This document shows, piece after piece, positions 15,857 to 23,324 of a stretch of DNA of 39,213 nucleotides (its first letter is position 1; every line of letters begins with the position of its first letter). Source of the DNA: a virus. A model generated the notes under the pieces. The model was not told the DNA's origin. It saw only the letters and a program-made list of their open reading frames with translations, and ran no database searches. A program made the position numbers and the translations under genes. The stretch is from positions 1 through 39,213 of the IMG/VR virus record IMGVR_UViG_3300046794_000200; one strand, 5' to 3'.

Positions 15857-16945
15857 CTAGATTCGGGATTTGGCTTCGCCTAAGTTCGCCGCGAGCTCTT
15901 CTCGCAGGCTGCGCTTCTGGGTCGGCTGATTCGGAACCACACCCCCGGGCGCACCCGAGATAGAGGAACCGGCGTTTCGTGCACTCGCCACGCGCTGCGT
16001 CTTGGTTGCGGCTGCCGTCTGGGCAGCCAACATGGCCTGGCGCGTCTGCGGGTTCGCCCACACTGCTTGGTCGTAGGCATCCTGGAGGTCGGCGGCCAGA
16101 CCATTGGTGAGCAGATGGGACATGTGGTCCCGAACCGCTTCCAGGTGTGGCGCGTTTGCCTTGAACGCCTCGATCTCGGCCTGTGCGGCGCGCACTTCGA
16201 GTGCTTCCTGCTGGTGTTGCGTGCCCTGCGTGACCTGGCTGCGGAGCGCTTGCAGTTCCTGCTGGAGCGCATTCAGCCGCGGGTCTTGCGGCATGGGCTG
16301 GTGATGCATTACGTGTTCGAGGGGGATCTGGTACGAGCGCATGATCTCGTGCACCATCTCCAGCTTCTGCTCGGGAGAACCCTTGCGCAGCACGGCGTCA
16401 ACGTTCAGGAGACCGGCAACGGCCTGGTCGGGCGCCACGCCGATTGCACGGATGGTTTCCATGTGCGGCTGCAGGGTCTGCGACATGGCGCGGCCCAGGT
16501 TGCGGTCCTCGTCGTTGCGCGCGATCGCGCGGTGCATCTGGTCTTCGCGCTCGGCGATGTAGCGGCGCACCTCGGGCGGCACGTCGTTCCACTTTGCCTT
16601 GGCTTCGTTGTTCCAGCTATGCGGCGCAGGGATGTCGGCTGTCGGCGCGGCGGCCTGCTGCTGGTCGGCCACCGGTGTCGCTGCGCCCTGGTCGGTCGCT
16701 TGCGGTGCTGCCTGAGCTGGCGCGGCAGCCGTGCCGTCGACCTGAGCATCCTTCGCAGCGAAGCGCCCTGCGTTGTCGCGGGGACGAGCGTCGGGGACTT
16801 CCTTGCCGGTGTTGGCGTCGAAGGTTGTGGCGTCGTCGTTAGCTTTCGCGAACTCCGCTTCTAGGGTCTCGCGCAGGCTGGGTTGCTGGGTATCTTCTGC
16901 GGGCGTGCCGGCGCTGCCGACGTCGTCTTCGTTGTCGATGTTCAT
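15857..16945 (-). CDS. Capsid scaffold protein
   Basis: A 362-residue, Ala/Gln/Glu-rich, mostly helical protein without cysteines. An acidic N-terminus leads into a low-complexity linker (about 60-105), then a motif HSWNNEAKAKWNDVPPEVRR and YIAEREDQMHRAIARND that is frequent in phage scaffolds, then long helices (LNALQQELQALRSQVTQGTQ). It lies between portal/zinc ribbon and capsid, as expected for the protein that guides procapsid assembly. A short motif SLRE(T/E)L occurs near both ends. Confidence 0.78.
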   Translation of the reverse strand: MNIDNEDDVGSAGTPAEDTQQPSLRETLEAEFAKANDDATTFDANTGKEVPDARPRDNAGRFAAKDAQVDGTAAAPAQAAPQATDQGAATPVADQQQAAAPTADIPAPHSWNNEAKAKWNDVPPEVRRYIAEREDQMHRAIARNDEDRNLGRAMSQTLQPHMETIRAIGVAPDQAVAGLLNVDAVLRKGSPEQKLEMVHEIMRSYQIPLEHVMHHQPMPQDPRLNALQQELQALRSQVTQGTQHQQEALEVRAAQAEIEAFKANAPHLEAVRDHMSHLLTNGLAADLQDAYDQAVWANPQTRQAMLAAQTAAATKTQRVASARNAGSSISGAPGGVVPNQPTQKRSLREELAANLGEAKSRI

Positions 16946-16961
16946 GCGAGGGTTCCATGAA

Positions 16962-16981
16962 AGGCCGCTCTGTGGCGGCCT
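16962..16981 (-). terminator. Hairpin upstream of scaffold gene
   Basis: AGGCCGC (16962-16968) pairs with GCGGCCT (16975-16981), loop TCTGTG. On the minus strand only TTTC follows, so this is a weak candidate. It separates the zinc-ribbon gene from the scaffold gene. Confidence 0.4.
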
Positions 16982-16985
16982 GGGG

Positions 16986-17345
16986 TTATTTGCGCTGCTG
17001 CGCGAGGACTTTCTTCGTTGCTTCGATGAGCTGGGGCTTGACGTTGAAGTCGCCGGCCAGCGGACGCGGCTTGTCCGGCAGCTTCTCGTTCCCTACCTCG
17101 ATGTAGCCGTTCCGCTTCAAGAACTCGCGGTGCTGCACGCGGCCTTCGATCATCGGCATCTTGCCGCTGACCTTGTCGACGGCCACTGCCTGGTACGCCG
17201 GCAGGTCGGCGGCCACGAAGGGCGCGCACACCTTGCGGGTCATCGGCGCGCCGCAGCACACCGGCAGATCGCGGTCCATCTCGGCCACGGTGCGGTAAAT
17301 GTCCTGCTCAGCTCCGCAGCTGCAGTGCAATGCATAAATTGGCAT
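16986..17345 (-). CDS. FmdB-like zinc-ribbon protein
   Basis: A 119-residue protein starting MPIYALHCSCGAEQDIYRTV, with a second cysteine pair in LPVCCGAPMTRKV. The CxC...CC arrangement in the first 40 residues is the FmdB/putative regulatory zinc ribbon. The rest (GRVQHREFLKRNGYIEVGNE) is seen in phage zinc-ribbon proteins coded beside portal genes. The ATG at 17345 overlaps the portal stop by one base (TGATG). Its role in the virion or in gene control is not known. Confidence 0.75.
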   Translation of the reverse strand: MPIYALHCSCGAEQDIYRTVAEMDRDLPVCCGAPMTRKVCAPFVAADLPAYQAVAVDKVSGKMPMIEGRVQHREFLKRNGYIEVGNEKLPDKPRPLAGDFNVKPQLIEATKKVLAQQRK

Positions 17346-19639
17346 CAATCCTCTCCCGAACCCTGGTTGGCGGCGCTGATCTGCGCGGCGTCGAGCGTGG
17401 TCTGCGCTCCAAGCTCGGCCACCTCGACGGCGACCGCCCCTTTCATTTGCTGCAGGATGAGCTGCAGAGTTGCGTTGACCTGGTTCTGTCGCTCCTGCGC
17501 CGCTTGCTCCTGCTGCGCCAGCCGTTCTTCCATGGCCATGCGCATCTGGTCGCGGTGCGCTTCGAGCGCAGTCTCCTGCGCCACCTGCCGCTGCTGCGCA
17601 TCCTGCTCGGCGTAGGCAGTCTGCTGTTCCAGTAGCGCCTTGAATTGCTCCAGATCCTTCTGCATCGCCAGCTCGCGCTCGCTCTGCGCTGTCTCGGCCT
17701 GGATCCGGTCGCGGTTCACCTGAATGTCCGCCTGGGCCTTCGTCTGCACTGCCTGGGCCGCGGCGTCGGCTTTCACCTTTTCCGGGTCTGGCTTGGCCGG
17801 CTGTTTCGACGCGTCCTCGAGCTGCTTCATCGTCGACTCGAACACGTTTTCCAGCGTCCGACCGGCCTTGAAGCTGCGCAGCGTGAACATCAGCATCTGG
17901 CCAAGCAGCGGCCCCATTTGAGGATTCTGCTGAATCGCAGGGATGGCCTGCTGCAGGAAGGCAGCCACGGCCTTGAGCATTTCCATGCGCTCGGCCTTTT
18001 GCAGCTGCTCGTCCTCGCCGATGGTGGAATCGGTCTCGATGTCGATCCGGAAGTTGCGCGCGGCGTCGTCCTGCAGCAGCTGGCCAACCTGTTCCCAGGT
18101 GGGCTTCTGCAGCACGGCGAACTGTTCGGGCGTCGGCTGTGGCGCCTGCGCAGGCTGCTGCTGGCCCAGCATCGGGGGCTGCGGTTGCAGGGATGCCTGC
18201 ACCTGCGCCTTCTGCTGCTCGGTCGGCAAATCCACGCCGCTGATCTTGGCCAGGGTCTCGATGCCGAAGTGCTCGGCCATAACCTCGCCCATAATCCGCA
18301 GCGTGTCGCGCGCGAACCGGGAAACTTCGTCCTGCATGTCGCGCAGGCGGATTGATGCGAACGCCGATTTTGAGCGCGTGGCCGTCGCCGTCTCGGTCGG
18401 GTCGTTGGCGCCGCGGATGATGTCCGACAGGCCGGTGATCTCGTACAGATCCTGCTTGACGCGGTCGCGCGTGTCGTAGAGGTGCAGCAGCGTCTGCGCG
18501 ATCTCTTCGATGGGCAGGAACTGGATCGCACCCTTGAGGCCACCCTTTTCGGCGAAGGCTGCCCAGGCATCGACCGGGATCAACTTATTCTCGGTGCCTT
18601 CATCGAGCAGCCGCTGCACACCTTGGGCGCTGGCGTCGTACACGCCCGCCACCTTCAGTGCTTTCGCGATGCTGGCGATGCGCGCCGTCAGCGTGTCGAT
18701 TTCGTCGGCCTGGTCCTGGTACAGGACGAAATCAGGCGTCGGGATCATCGTCTCGTTGTCGAGCGTCGCATACAGCGGGCGAGGGCAGGGGAAGAAGCCA
18801 GAAAGGCGCAGCGGGTCGTCCTTCTGGTCCAGCAGACCATCCGGATATTCCTTGCACAGCCAAACGGCCTTCTTCTCGACCTTGTCCCAGATCTCGTAGA
18901 TCATGGCCTTTTTCAGGTTGCCGTCGACGGTGGCGTCGCCGCGGTCCTTGCCATCGGTCGCTGCCAGCGGGATTTTCTTGCCGATCTCCTCGCCAAAGCG
19001 CTGCACGCACTCGGCGCGGGTGAGGTAGACCACGCGCCACACCGCGCGGACTTCCGTCCAGGTACGGGCCACGGTATGGCCGAAGTCCTTCCAGTGCACG
19101 TAGTCGGCGAGGCATTCCTCGTGCTCGATTTCCTCGTCGGGCACCGCCTGCGGGTCACCGGACAGCTTCTGCTCGGGCGCCGGATCAACGTCGTCGCTCA
19201 ACGATTCCGGCGCTTCGACCTGGGCGAAGTGCGGCACGTAGCGGACCCACACGACGCCGCGGCCTGGCAGGAAGCGGTCCAGCACTGCCGCTCGCATGAT
19301 GTCCTTGAACGACTGCGTCTTGATGCAGTAATCCAGGCAGCGTTCTAGCACCTCGGAAGCCTCGCGGCCGACCGGGTCTTCATCCTTGAAGCGGCGTTCG
19401 ACTTCGGGAACCGGGTTCCTGGCGTAGACGGCCGGCATCAGCACCTGCAGGTTCGACCACAGGATGTTGTACTTGGTCCGCGCCTCGTCGGCTGGGCCTT
19501 TCCTGTCGTCCTTGTAGCGCTTGACGATCTTCTGGCTGCGCGAGGTCCAGCGCTTCGCTTCGGACTCGTAGCGCGCAATCTCGGCCATCCAGCGGGTGAA
19601 ATCCGGATCGACAGTCGTATTGGTGGTGGCTTGCGCCAT
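17345..19639 (-). CDS. Portal protein (P22-like)
   Basis: A 764-residue portal, the dodecameric ring at the capsid vertex through which DNA passes. N-terminal helices (FTRWMAEIARYESEAKRWTS, IVKRYKDDRKGPADEARTKY) precede the conserved NILWSNLQVLMPAVYARNPV. The wing region has FVLYQDQADEIDTLTARIAS, and the end of the core GLSDIIRGANDPTETATATRS is highly typical of this family. The last 200 residues form a Gln/Glu/Ala-rich coiled coil (barrel). The ATG at 19639 was chosen because GAGG lies six bases upstream; a nearer ATG two codons earlier has poor spacing. Confidence 0.92.
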   Translation of the reverse strand: MAQATTNTTVDPDFTRWMAEIARYESEAKRWTSRSQKIVKRYKDDRKGPADEARTKYNILWSNLQVLMPAVYARNPVPEVERRFKDEDPVGREASEVLERCLDYCIKTQSFKDIMRAAVLDRFLPGRGVVWVRYVPHFAQVEAPESLSDDVDPAPEQKLSGDPQAVPDEEIEHEECLADYVHWKDFGHTVARTWTEVRAVWRVVYLTRAECVQRFGEEIGKKIPLAATDGKDRGDATVDGNLKKAMIYEIWDKVEKKAVWLCKEYPDGLLDQKDDPLRLSGFFPCPRPLYATLDNETMIPTPDFVLYQDQADEIDTLTARIASIAKALKVAGVYDASAQGVQRLLDEGTENKLIPVDAWAAFAEKGGLKGAIQFLPIEEIAQTLLHLYDTRDRVKQDLYEITGLSDIIRGANDPTETATATRSKSAFASIRLRDMQDEVSRFARDTLRIMGEVMAEHFGIETLAKISGVDLPTEQQKAQVQASLQPQPPMLGQQQPAQAPQPTPEQFAVLQKPTWEQVGQLLQDDAARNFRIDIETDSTIGEDEQLQKAERMEMLKAVAAFLQQAIPAIQQNPQMGPLLGQMLMFTLRSFKAGRTLENVFESTMKQLEDASKQPAKPDPEKVKADAAAQAVQTKAQADIQVNRDRIQAETAQSERELAMQKDLEQFKALLEQQTAYAEQDAQQRQVAQETALEAHRDQMRMAMEERLAQQEQAAQERQNQVNATLQLILQQMKGAVAVEVAELGAQTTLDAAQISAANQGSGED

Positions 19640-19650
19640 GTGCATCCTCG

Positions 19651-19833
19651 TCAAGGTCGTTTTGTCATCTGCGCGCCGAATTGCGCGTTCGCGAAGCTGC
19701 GGCGCCACAGGTCAGCCTCGCGGGTGTGCGGGCGGTGCGGGCAGTCGGCCAGGGTCTTTCCCTCGTCGAAGGCACGCTGCCCGGCCACGCGTGCGTCGTT
19801 CTCGCGCTGGGCTACCAGGTGGTGAAGTTCCAT
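19651..19833 (-). CDS. RMF-like small protein between TerL and portal
   Basis: A 60-residue protein (MELHHLVAQRENDARVAGQR...). The pattern GQRAFDEGKTLADCPHRP followed by ADLWRRSFANAQ resembles ribosome modulation factor/CrpP-type short proteins (G..A...G.....CP.......W..GF), with the Trp and CP in register. The ATG overlaps the TerL stop by one base. E. coli RMF pairs ribosomes into inactive dimers; here the role is unknown. The likeness is by eye. Confidence 0.6.
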   Translation of the reverse strand: MELHHLVAQRENDARVAGQRAFDEGKTLADCPHRPHTREADLWRRSFANAQFGAQMTKRP

Positions 19834-21284
19834 CAAATCCTTTCGCGGCCAGGGCCTGACGCGGCCAGCTTCCACAGGTCGTCGAGCGAGGCCTGTTCGA
19901 AGAACTTGGTCTCTTTCGGCTGGTCCGCTGGTGGCGGCTCGCGCCAGGCGATTGCCATCATTCGGAAGGCGTCCGACAGGTGGCTGCTCCAGTCGTGGAG
20001 CGGCGCATCGCGGAACATGCGCTTCTCGGGGTCGTACTCGCGCCGGTAGGATTCCAGCGCGCCGATGCCGTCGGCGCAGCCGGCCTCATCGATCCAGGCC
20101 TTCTTGAGCAGCGCGCGCGCCGCCTGGATGCCGTCTTGCAGGCTCAGGCTCGGCACGATGCGAACGCAGCCCCAGCCGAAGTGCGCAGCCAGCTGCTCCT
20201 GCACGCTCTTGCCCTGGGCGGCGAAGGTCTTTGCCTTGCCGTCGTGCGGCAGCCAGACCATCGCGTAGCGGTACGCCTTGCGGTGCGCATGTACCGGCAG
20301 CTCCTCGCCGAAGCGGAAGCTGATCTTCCCGCCGACGATGTCCATCTCGCACTTGCGGCCGACCATGATGCCGACAAAGTGATCCGGCGCCTCGCCATGC
20401 GCGCTGTAGCACTCCAGGATCCGGGCCTCGCCGGCGATGACCTGGTAGAACCAGATGCTGGTGTCGTCGCTGAAGCCGATGTCCCAGGCGGTGTAGACCG
20501 GGTAGTCGGGGTCGTGCGGCACCTTCGTGATGCGGCCTGCACGGCGGGCGGCGGCCAGTTCCTTGCTGTAGTAGGCGCCCAGCACCGCGGCTTCGAAGCT
20601 GCAGTGATATTCCTGCTGGAAGAACGCGTCGCCGGCGTCTTCGCCGAACAGTTCGATCTGCTCTGCGCGCTCCTGCTCCAGCTGCTCGGGAGTGAACACG
20701 CCGGTTTCGTCGGCGCTCGACACCTCGCCCCACCAGCCCTCCGACGCTTCAGCGGTCTTGAGCAGTTTGTAAGCGTGGTTCTTGCCGCGTGGCGTGGTGA
20801 TGAACGCCGCCCAGCCGCCGTTCTCCAGCAGGATCGGACGCAGGTATGCCCAGGCCGCCGGGTTCGCCAGCGCGAATTCGGAGAACACGACGCCCAGCGG
20901 CGGCGAGCCGACCAGCGAGTTGAAGTTGTCGGAGCCGATCACCTGCCAGGTCGCGCCGTTGATGAACCGGATCATCATCTCCTGCTCGCGCGTGCTGGCC
21001 CGGATCTCCATCGGGAAGGCCTCGTCGATGCGGCGCTTGCCGGTGTGCGGGTTCACGGCCTCCCAGATCGCTTTACGCGCCTGGTTGGCCTGCGGCAGCA
21101 TGTGCCAGTAGGTGGCCGGCCGCTTCATCGCAGCGACCGCCGCCCAGTGGAGGCAGATCTCGTCCTTACCCCAGCGACGGTGCGCTATCTCGACCGCGCG
21201 GGTGCCGCCGCGCTCCAGGTATGACCAGAATCCCATCTGGTACGGGCGCGGTTGCCAGTTATTCGGGATTCGAACCTTGCCCAA
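19833..21284 (-). CDS. Terminase large subunit
   Basis: A 483-residue ATPase/nuclease that cuts and pumps DNA into the head. HRRWGKDE (about 35-42) is the viral Walker A form, GVVFSEFALAN the Walker B region, FITTPRGKNHA the coupling motif, and YTAWDIGFSDDTS plus HLSDAFRM carry nuclease aspartates. It follows TerS. The start is uncertain: TTG at 21284 (GGAG nine bases upstream; gives a protein starting GKVRIPNNWQPRPYQ after Met, matching relatives) or GTG at 21320 with weaker signals. Confidence 0.92.
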   Translation of the reverse strand: MGKVRIPNNWQPRPYQMGFWSYLERGGTRAVEIAHRRWGKDEICLHWAAVAAMKRPATYWHMLPQANQARKAIWEAVNPHTGKRRIDEAFPMEIRASTREQEMMIRFINGATWQVIGSDNFNSLVGSPPLGVVFSEFALANPAAWAYLRPILLENGGWAAFITTPRGKNHAYKLLKTAEASEGWWGEVSSADETGVFTPEQLEQERAEQIELFGEDAGDAFFQQEYHCSFEAAVLGAYYSKELAAARRAGRITKVPHDPDYPVYTAWDIGFSDDTSIWFYQVIAGEARILECYSAHGEAPDHFVGIMVGRKCEMDIVGGKISFRFGEELPVHAHRKAYRYAMVWLPHDGKAKTFAAQGKSVQEQLAAHFGWGCVRIVPSLSLQDGIQAARALLKKAWIDEAGCADGIGALESYRREYDPEKRMFRDAPLHDWSSHLSDAFRMMAIAWREPPPADQPKETKFFEQASLDDLWKLAASGPGRERI

Positions 21285-21666
21285 ATTGCACAATCTCCAC
21301 GACGAGCGGGCCGCCGTCACCGCCGGTCAGCTCTTGGGTTACCTTCTTGCTGTAGGTTTTCGGCCGCAGCAGCTGGGCGCGCTCCAGGCGGGCGTAAATC
21401 TGCAGGCGGGCCTTGGCGACGGCGTCACGGTCAGCCGCGCATTTGTCGGCGATCCGGGCGCACTCGTCGACGTGCAGCTCCAACTGCATGTCTTTGGCTG
21501 CCTCGTACAGCTCCTTGAAGTCGGGGTGATCCTTCTTCCAGCGGAAGATGGTCGCCTTGCTTGGCATGCCCTTGATCGAGCAGATCTCAGTGATGCTCTT
21601 GTCGCCCTCGGCCACGGCGGCACAGAACTTGGCGGCCAGCGCCTTCGTGTAGGTGGTCGCGGTCAT
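21259..21666 (-). CDS. Terminase small subunit (Sf6-like)
   Basis: A 135-residue DNA-recognition subunit. Starts MTATTYTKALAAKFCAAVAE, then a helix-turn-helix (SITEICSIKGMPSKATIFRW) and KKDHPDFKELYEAAKDMQLE, the pattern of the Sf6-type TerS family, followed by a helical oligomerisation part and LLRPKTYSKKVTQELTGGDG. It overlaps TerL at its 3' end. The start at 21666 lies directly downstream of a strong terminator, so expression depends on readthrough or a promoter I do not see. Confidence 0.85.
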   Translation of the reverse strand: MTATTYTKALAAKFCAAVAEGDKSITEICSIKGMPSKATIFRWKKDHPDFKELYEAAKDMQLELHVDECARIADKCAADRDAVAKARLQIYARLERAQLLRPKTYSKKVTQELTGGDGGPLVVEIVQFGQGSNPE

Positions 21667-21674
21667 GGTGTTCG

Positions 21675-21714
21675 AAAAAAAATGGCCCGGCTGTTTCGTT
21701 AGGCGGCCGGGCCA
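21675..21714 (-). terminator. Strong intrinsic terminator upstream of terS
   Basis: TGGCCCGGC (21683-21691) pairs with GCCGGGCCA (21706-21714). On the minus strand it is followed by eight consecutive T (21682-21675). Transcripts coming from the late promoter should stop here unless modified, so it is the second barrier before the packaging genes. Confidence 0.88.
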
Positions 21715-21751
21715 GAATCCCCGTTGGAGCACGGGGAGGAGACAGGGTGAA

Positions 21752-21841
21752 TCAGGCGCGCATCGCGGCGCGCGTGCGCTCCAGCTGCAGGAGCAACAGC
21801 ACCCAGCGGCGCTCAGCTTCGTGGCTCAACTGGAAGTGCAT
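21752..21841 (-). CDS. Very small ORF
   Basis: A 29-residue frame (MHFQLSHEAERRWVLLLLQL...) with GAGGAG eight bases before the ATG. It overlaps the end of the 65-residue ORF by 16 bases. The good ribosome site is the only support. Ends just before the strong terminator. Confidence 0.35.
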   Translation of the reverse strand: MHFQLSHEAERRWVLLLLQLERTRAAMRA

Positions 21842-22023
21842 GCGCGCTCCTCAAGGAAGGTATCGAGCAGGCACTGCTGCACAACACTGAGCGGGTAACC
21901 GAGCCGCTGCTTGGCGTCGAGCCAGCACACGGCATAGACGTCGTCGGTCACGCGCTGGGCATTCGGCTCGATCCGCGCGCTCAATACCGTTCGACCGTCG
22001 CAGAGCTGTTCGTAGAACCTCAT
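21826..22023 (-). CDS. Small hypothetical protein
   Basis: A 65-residue protein, MRFYEQLCDGRTVLSARIEP, then NAQRVTDDVYAVCWLDAKQR and a C-terminal helix. No known domain. It follows the basic signal-peptide protein with a 6-base gap, inside the leader part of the late operon. No strong ribosome site, so translation may depend on the upstream gene. Confidence 0.5.
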   Translation of the reverse strand: MRFYEQLCDGRTVLSARIEPNAQRVTDDVYAVCWLDAKQRLGYPLSVVQQCLLDTFLEERACTSS

Positions 22024-22029
22024 GGCAGG

Positions 22030-22299
22030 TTACCGGTGATGCCGACGATTCCGCACCACGCCGCGCTTCTTGGCCGAGGCGCGCTTCTGCTGGGCAGTGG
22101 TGATGCCGGCGCTCTTGCGGCCGTAGAGGCCAGCGCGGGCGCCGCCGCCGAAGAGGCTGCGCTTGCCGGCCGTTGCTGGGCGCGGTGCTGCGCTGACCAT
22201 GGTCGGCTGGTGCGCCATGGCGGTGACGGAGTAACCGGCGCCGAGAACAGCGGCGGTGGCGAGCAGCACGGAACGGCTCATGGAACCGAGAGCGGACAT
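22030..22299 (-). CDS. Small basic protein with N-terminal signal or anchor
   Basis: An 89-residue protein. MSALGSMSRSVLLATAAVLG and AGYSVTAMA form an N-terminal hydrophobic segment ending in an AxA-like site, so it may be exported. The mature part is very basic (PRPATAGKRSLFGGGARAGL, then KKRGVVRNRRHHR at the end). AGGAGA stands before the ATG. It is the first gene after the late promoter and its leader terminator. A basic exported or membrane-tethered peptide in this place might affect the envelope, but no function is known. Confidence 0.6.
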   Translation of the reverse strand: MSALGSMSRSVLLATAAVLGAGYSVTAMAHQPTMVSAAPRPATAGKRSLFGGGARAGLYGRKSAGITTAQQKRASAKKRGVVRNRRHHR

Positions 22300-22323
22300 G
22301 GGATTCTCCTGGGAGCAGAACGC

Positions 22324-22355
22324 AAAAAGCCCCGCGTCATTGCTGAGCGGGGCTT
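22324..22355 (-). terminator. Leader terminator downstream of late promoter
   Basis: AAGCCCCGC (22327-22335) pairs with GCGGGGCTT (22347-22355). On the minus strand the stem ends in TTTTTGCG. It lies about 70-100 bases after the predicted late start point and before the first late gene, like the tR' terminator of lambda. Confidence 0.85.
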
Positions 22356-22431
22356 CGGTTTCTCTCACGCCGCGGGCTGCCATCAGGCAACCGCGCACGT
22401 CGTGATCGACGGAAATAAGTTGTAGATACGA

Positions 22432-22460
22432 AATTTACTGCGGGAATTAATCGCCGTCAA
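22432..22460 (-). promoter_or_regulatory. Candidate late promoter (PR'-like)
   Basis: On the minus strand TTGACG (22460-22455), a 17-base spacer, then TAAATT (22437-22432). Both boxes fit sigma-70 well, and the surrounding 22400-22490 is AT-rich in a GC-rich genome. The start point would be near 22425. The 22300-22494 gap holds no gene, only this promoter and the leader terminator. Confidence 0.72.
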
Positions 22461-22493
22461 GAAATTTCGTTCAGAAACTTTCTTTCCTGACGT

Positions 22494-22760
22494 TTACTCG
22501 CTACGGGCCTTGAGCATCGCGTCAGCAATTCGGTAGTAGAGCTTTGCGCGGGCTTCGATATTGACCTCCGCCGGCATGCCCCAGCCATCGCCTACCGCGG
22601 CGTCGCCTGCTGCGATCTTGGCGGCGAAGTAATCGCGTAAAGTCATCCCGTCGGTTGCGGCAACGCCAACCTCATAGTGAACGTTATCTGCCTGTCTGAC
22701 ACGTGTTTCAGTGCGTTTGGATGTTGGAAATGCGGGGCCACCGCCGTTGGTTGTGCTCAT
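22494..22760 (-). CDS. Conserved phage protein (GGPAFP...MTLRDYFAAK family)
   Basis: An 88-residue protein, MSTTNGGGPAFPTSKRTETR, then GMTLRDYFAAKIAAGDAA and a C-terminal YYRIADAMLKARSE. This 'GGPAFP ... GMTLRDYFAA ... Y..ADAML.AR' architecture recurs in many temperate phages of proteobacteria; its function is not known. AGGAGA before the ATG. It lies between the Q-like gene and the late promoter. Confidence 0.8.
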   Translation of the reverse strand: MSTTNGGGPAFPTSKRTETRVRQADNVHYEVGVAATDGMTLRDYFAAKIAAGDAAVGDGWGMPAEVNIEARAKLYYRIADAMLKARSE

Positions 22761-22831
22761 AGGGTCTCCTGATGTCGTTGGACAATCCGCAATTTGCGGT
22801 GAGGAAATGCTATCACGGCTGATTGCCAGGG

Positions 22832-22852
22832 AAAAAATCCAGTCACTACTGG
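22832..22852 (-). terminator. Weak terminator at the end of the Q-like gene
   Basis: On the minus strand CCAGT, loop AGTG, ACTGG, then A and six T. The stem has only five pairs but the U tract is good. It overlaps the last codons of the Q-like gene. Confidence 0.4.
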
Positions 22853-23214
22853 CTCTGGTCGACAATGCGCTCAATAGCCCGCTGCGCATCCCGGAACAGG
22901 TTGATGAAGATGGTCGCCGGGCGGTGCGAGATCCCGACCTTGCGGCAGACCACCTCCATCTGCGCGCCGCGGATGTAGCACCACCACAGGATTAGCCGGT
23001 GCTTCGTCTCCAGCTCGCGCATGCCGCGCTCGATCGCGTGCGCATCGGCCTCGTCGATCTTGCGGCGCTCGGGCGAGACGGCGGCATCGCCCTCGGCCTC
23101 GCGGCGCAGCTGGTCGCAGAATGCCGCCGTCGGGCTGATGCCCTGGCGCGGCCTGTCCTGGAAGACGCGCGCCCAGTTCTCCAGGCGCGAGCCGATGTCG
23201 CGGCGCTCGCTCAA
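22846..23214 (-). CDS. Q-like late antitermination protein
   Basis: A 122-residue protein starting MSERRDIGSRLENWARVF. The C-terminal half (ELETKHRLILWWCYIRGAQM, EVVCRKVGISHRPATIFINL) is a sigma-region-4-like helix-turn-helix as in small Q-type antiterminators. The start is a TTG at 23214, preceded at seven bases by a perfect GGAGGAGG and overlapping the upstream stop as TTGA. The gene is followed by a promoter plus immediate terminator, exactly the target expected for Q. Cysteines in WWCY and VVCRK are noted but no zinc site is clear. Confidence 0.78.
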   Translation of the reverse strand: MSERRDIGSRLENWARVFQDRPRQGISPTAAFCDQLRREAEGDAAVSPERRKIDEADAHAIERGMRELETKHRLILWWCYIRGAQMEVVCRKVGISHRPATIFINLFRDAQRAIERIVDQSQ

Positions 23215-23324
23215 GGCTGGGCCTCCTCCGGCACTAGGTCGATCTGGCCGTCGTGGATCGCGTGGCAGATCGGCAGGGCGACGAGCACGGCGAGGCCGAG
23301 CCACCAGAGGGCGAGGGCGATCAT
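23211..23324 (-). CDS. Tiny membrane protein
   Basis: A 37-residue protein, MIALALWWLGLAVLVALPIC followed by a short polar tail. One transmembrane helix. Its ATG overlaps the RuvC-like stop (ATGA) and its own stop overlaps the Q-like TTG start, so it is firmly built into the operon. Function unknown. Confidence 0.65.
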   Translation of the reverse strand: MIALALWWLGLAVLVALPICHAIHDGQIDLVPEEAQP

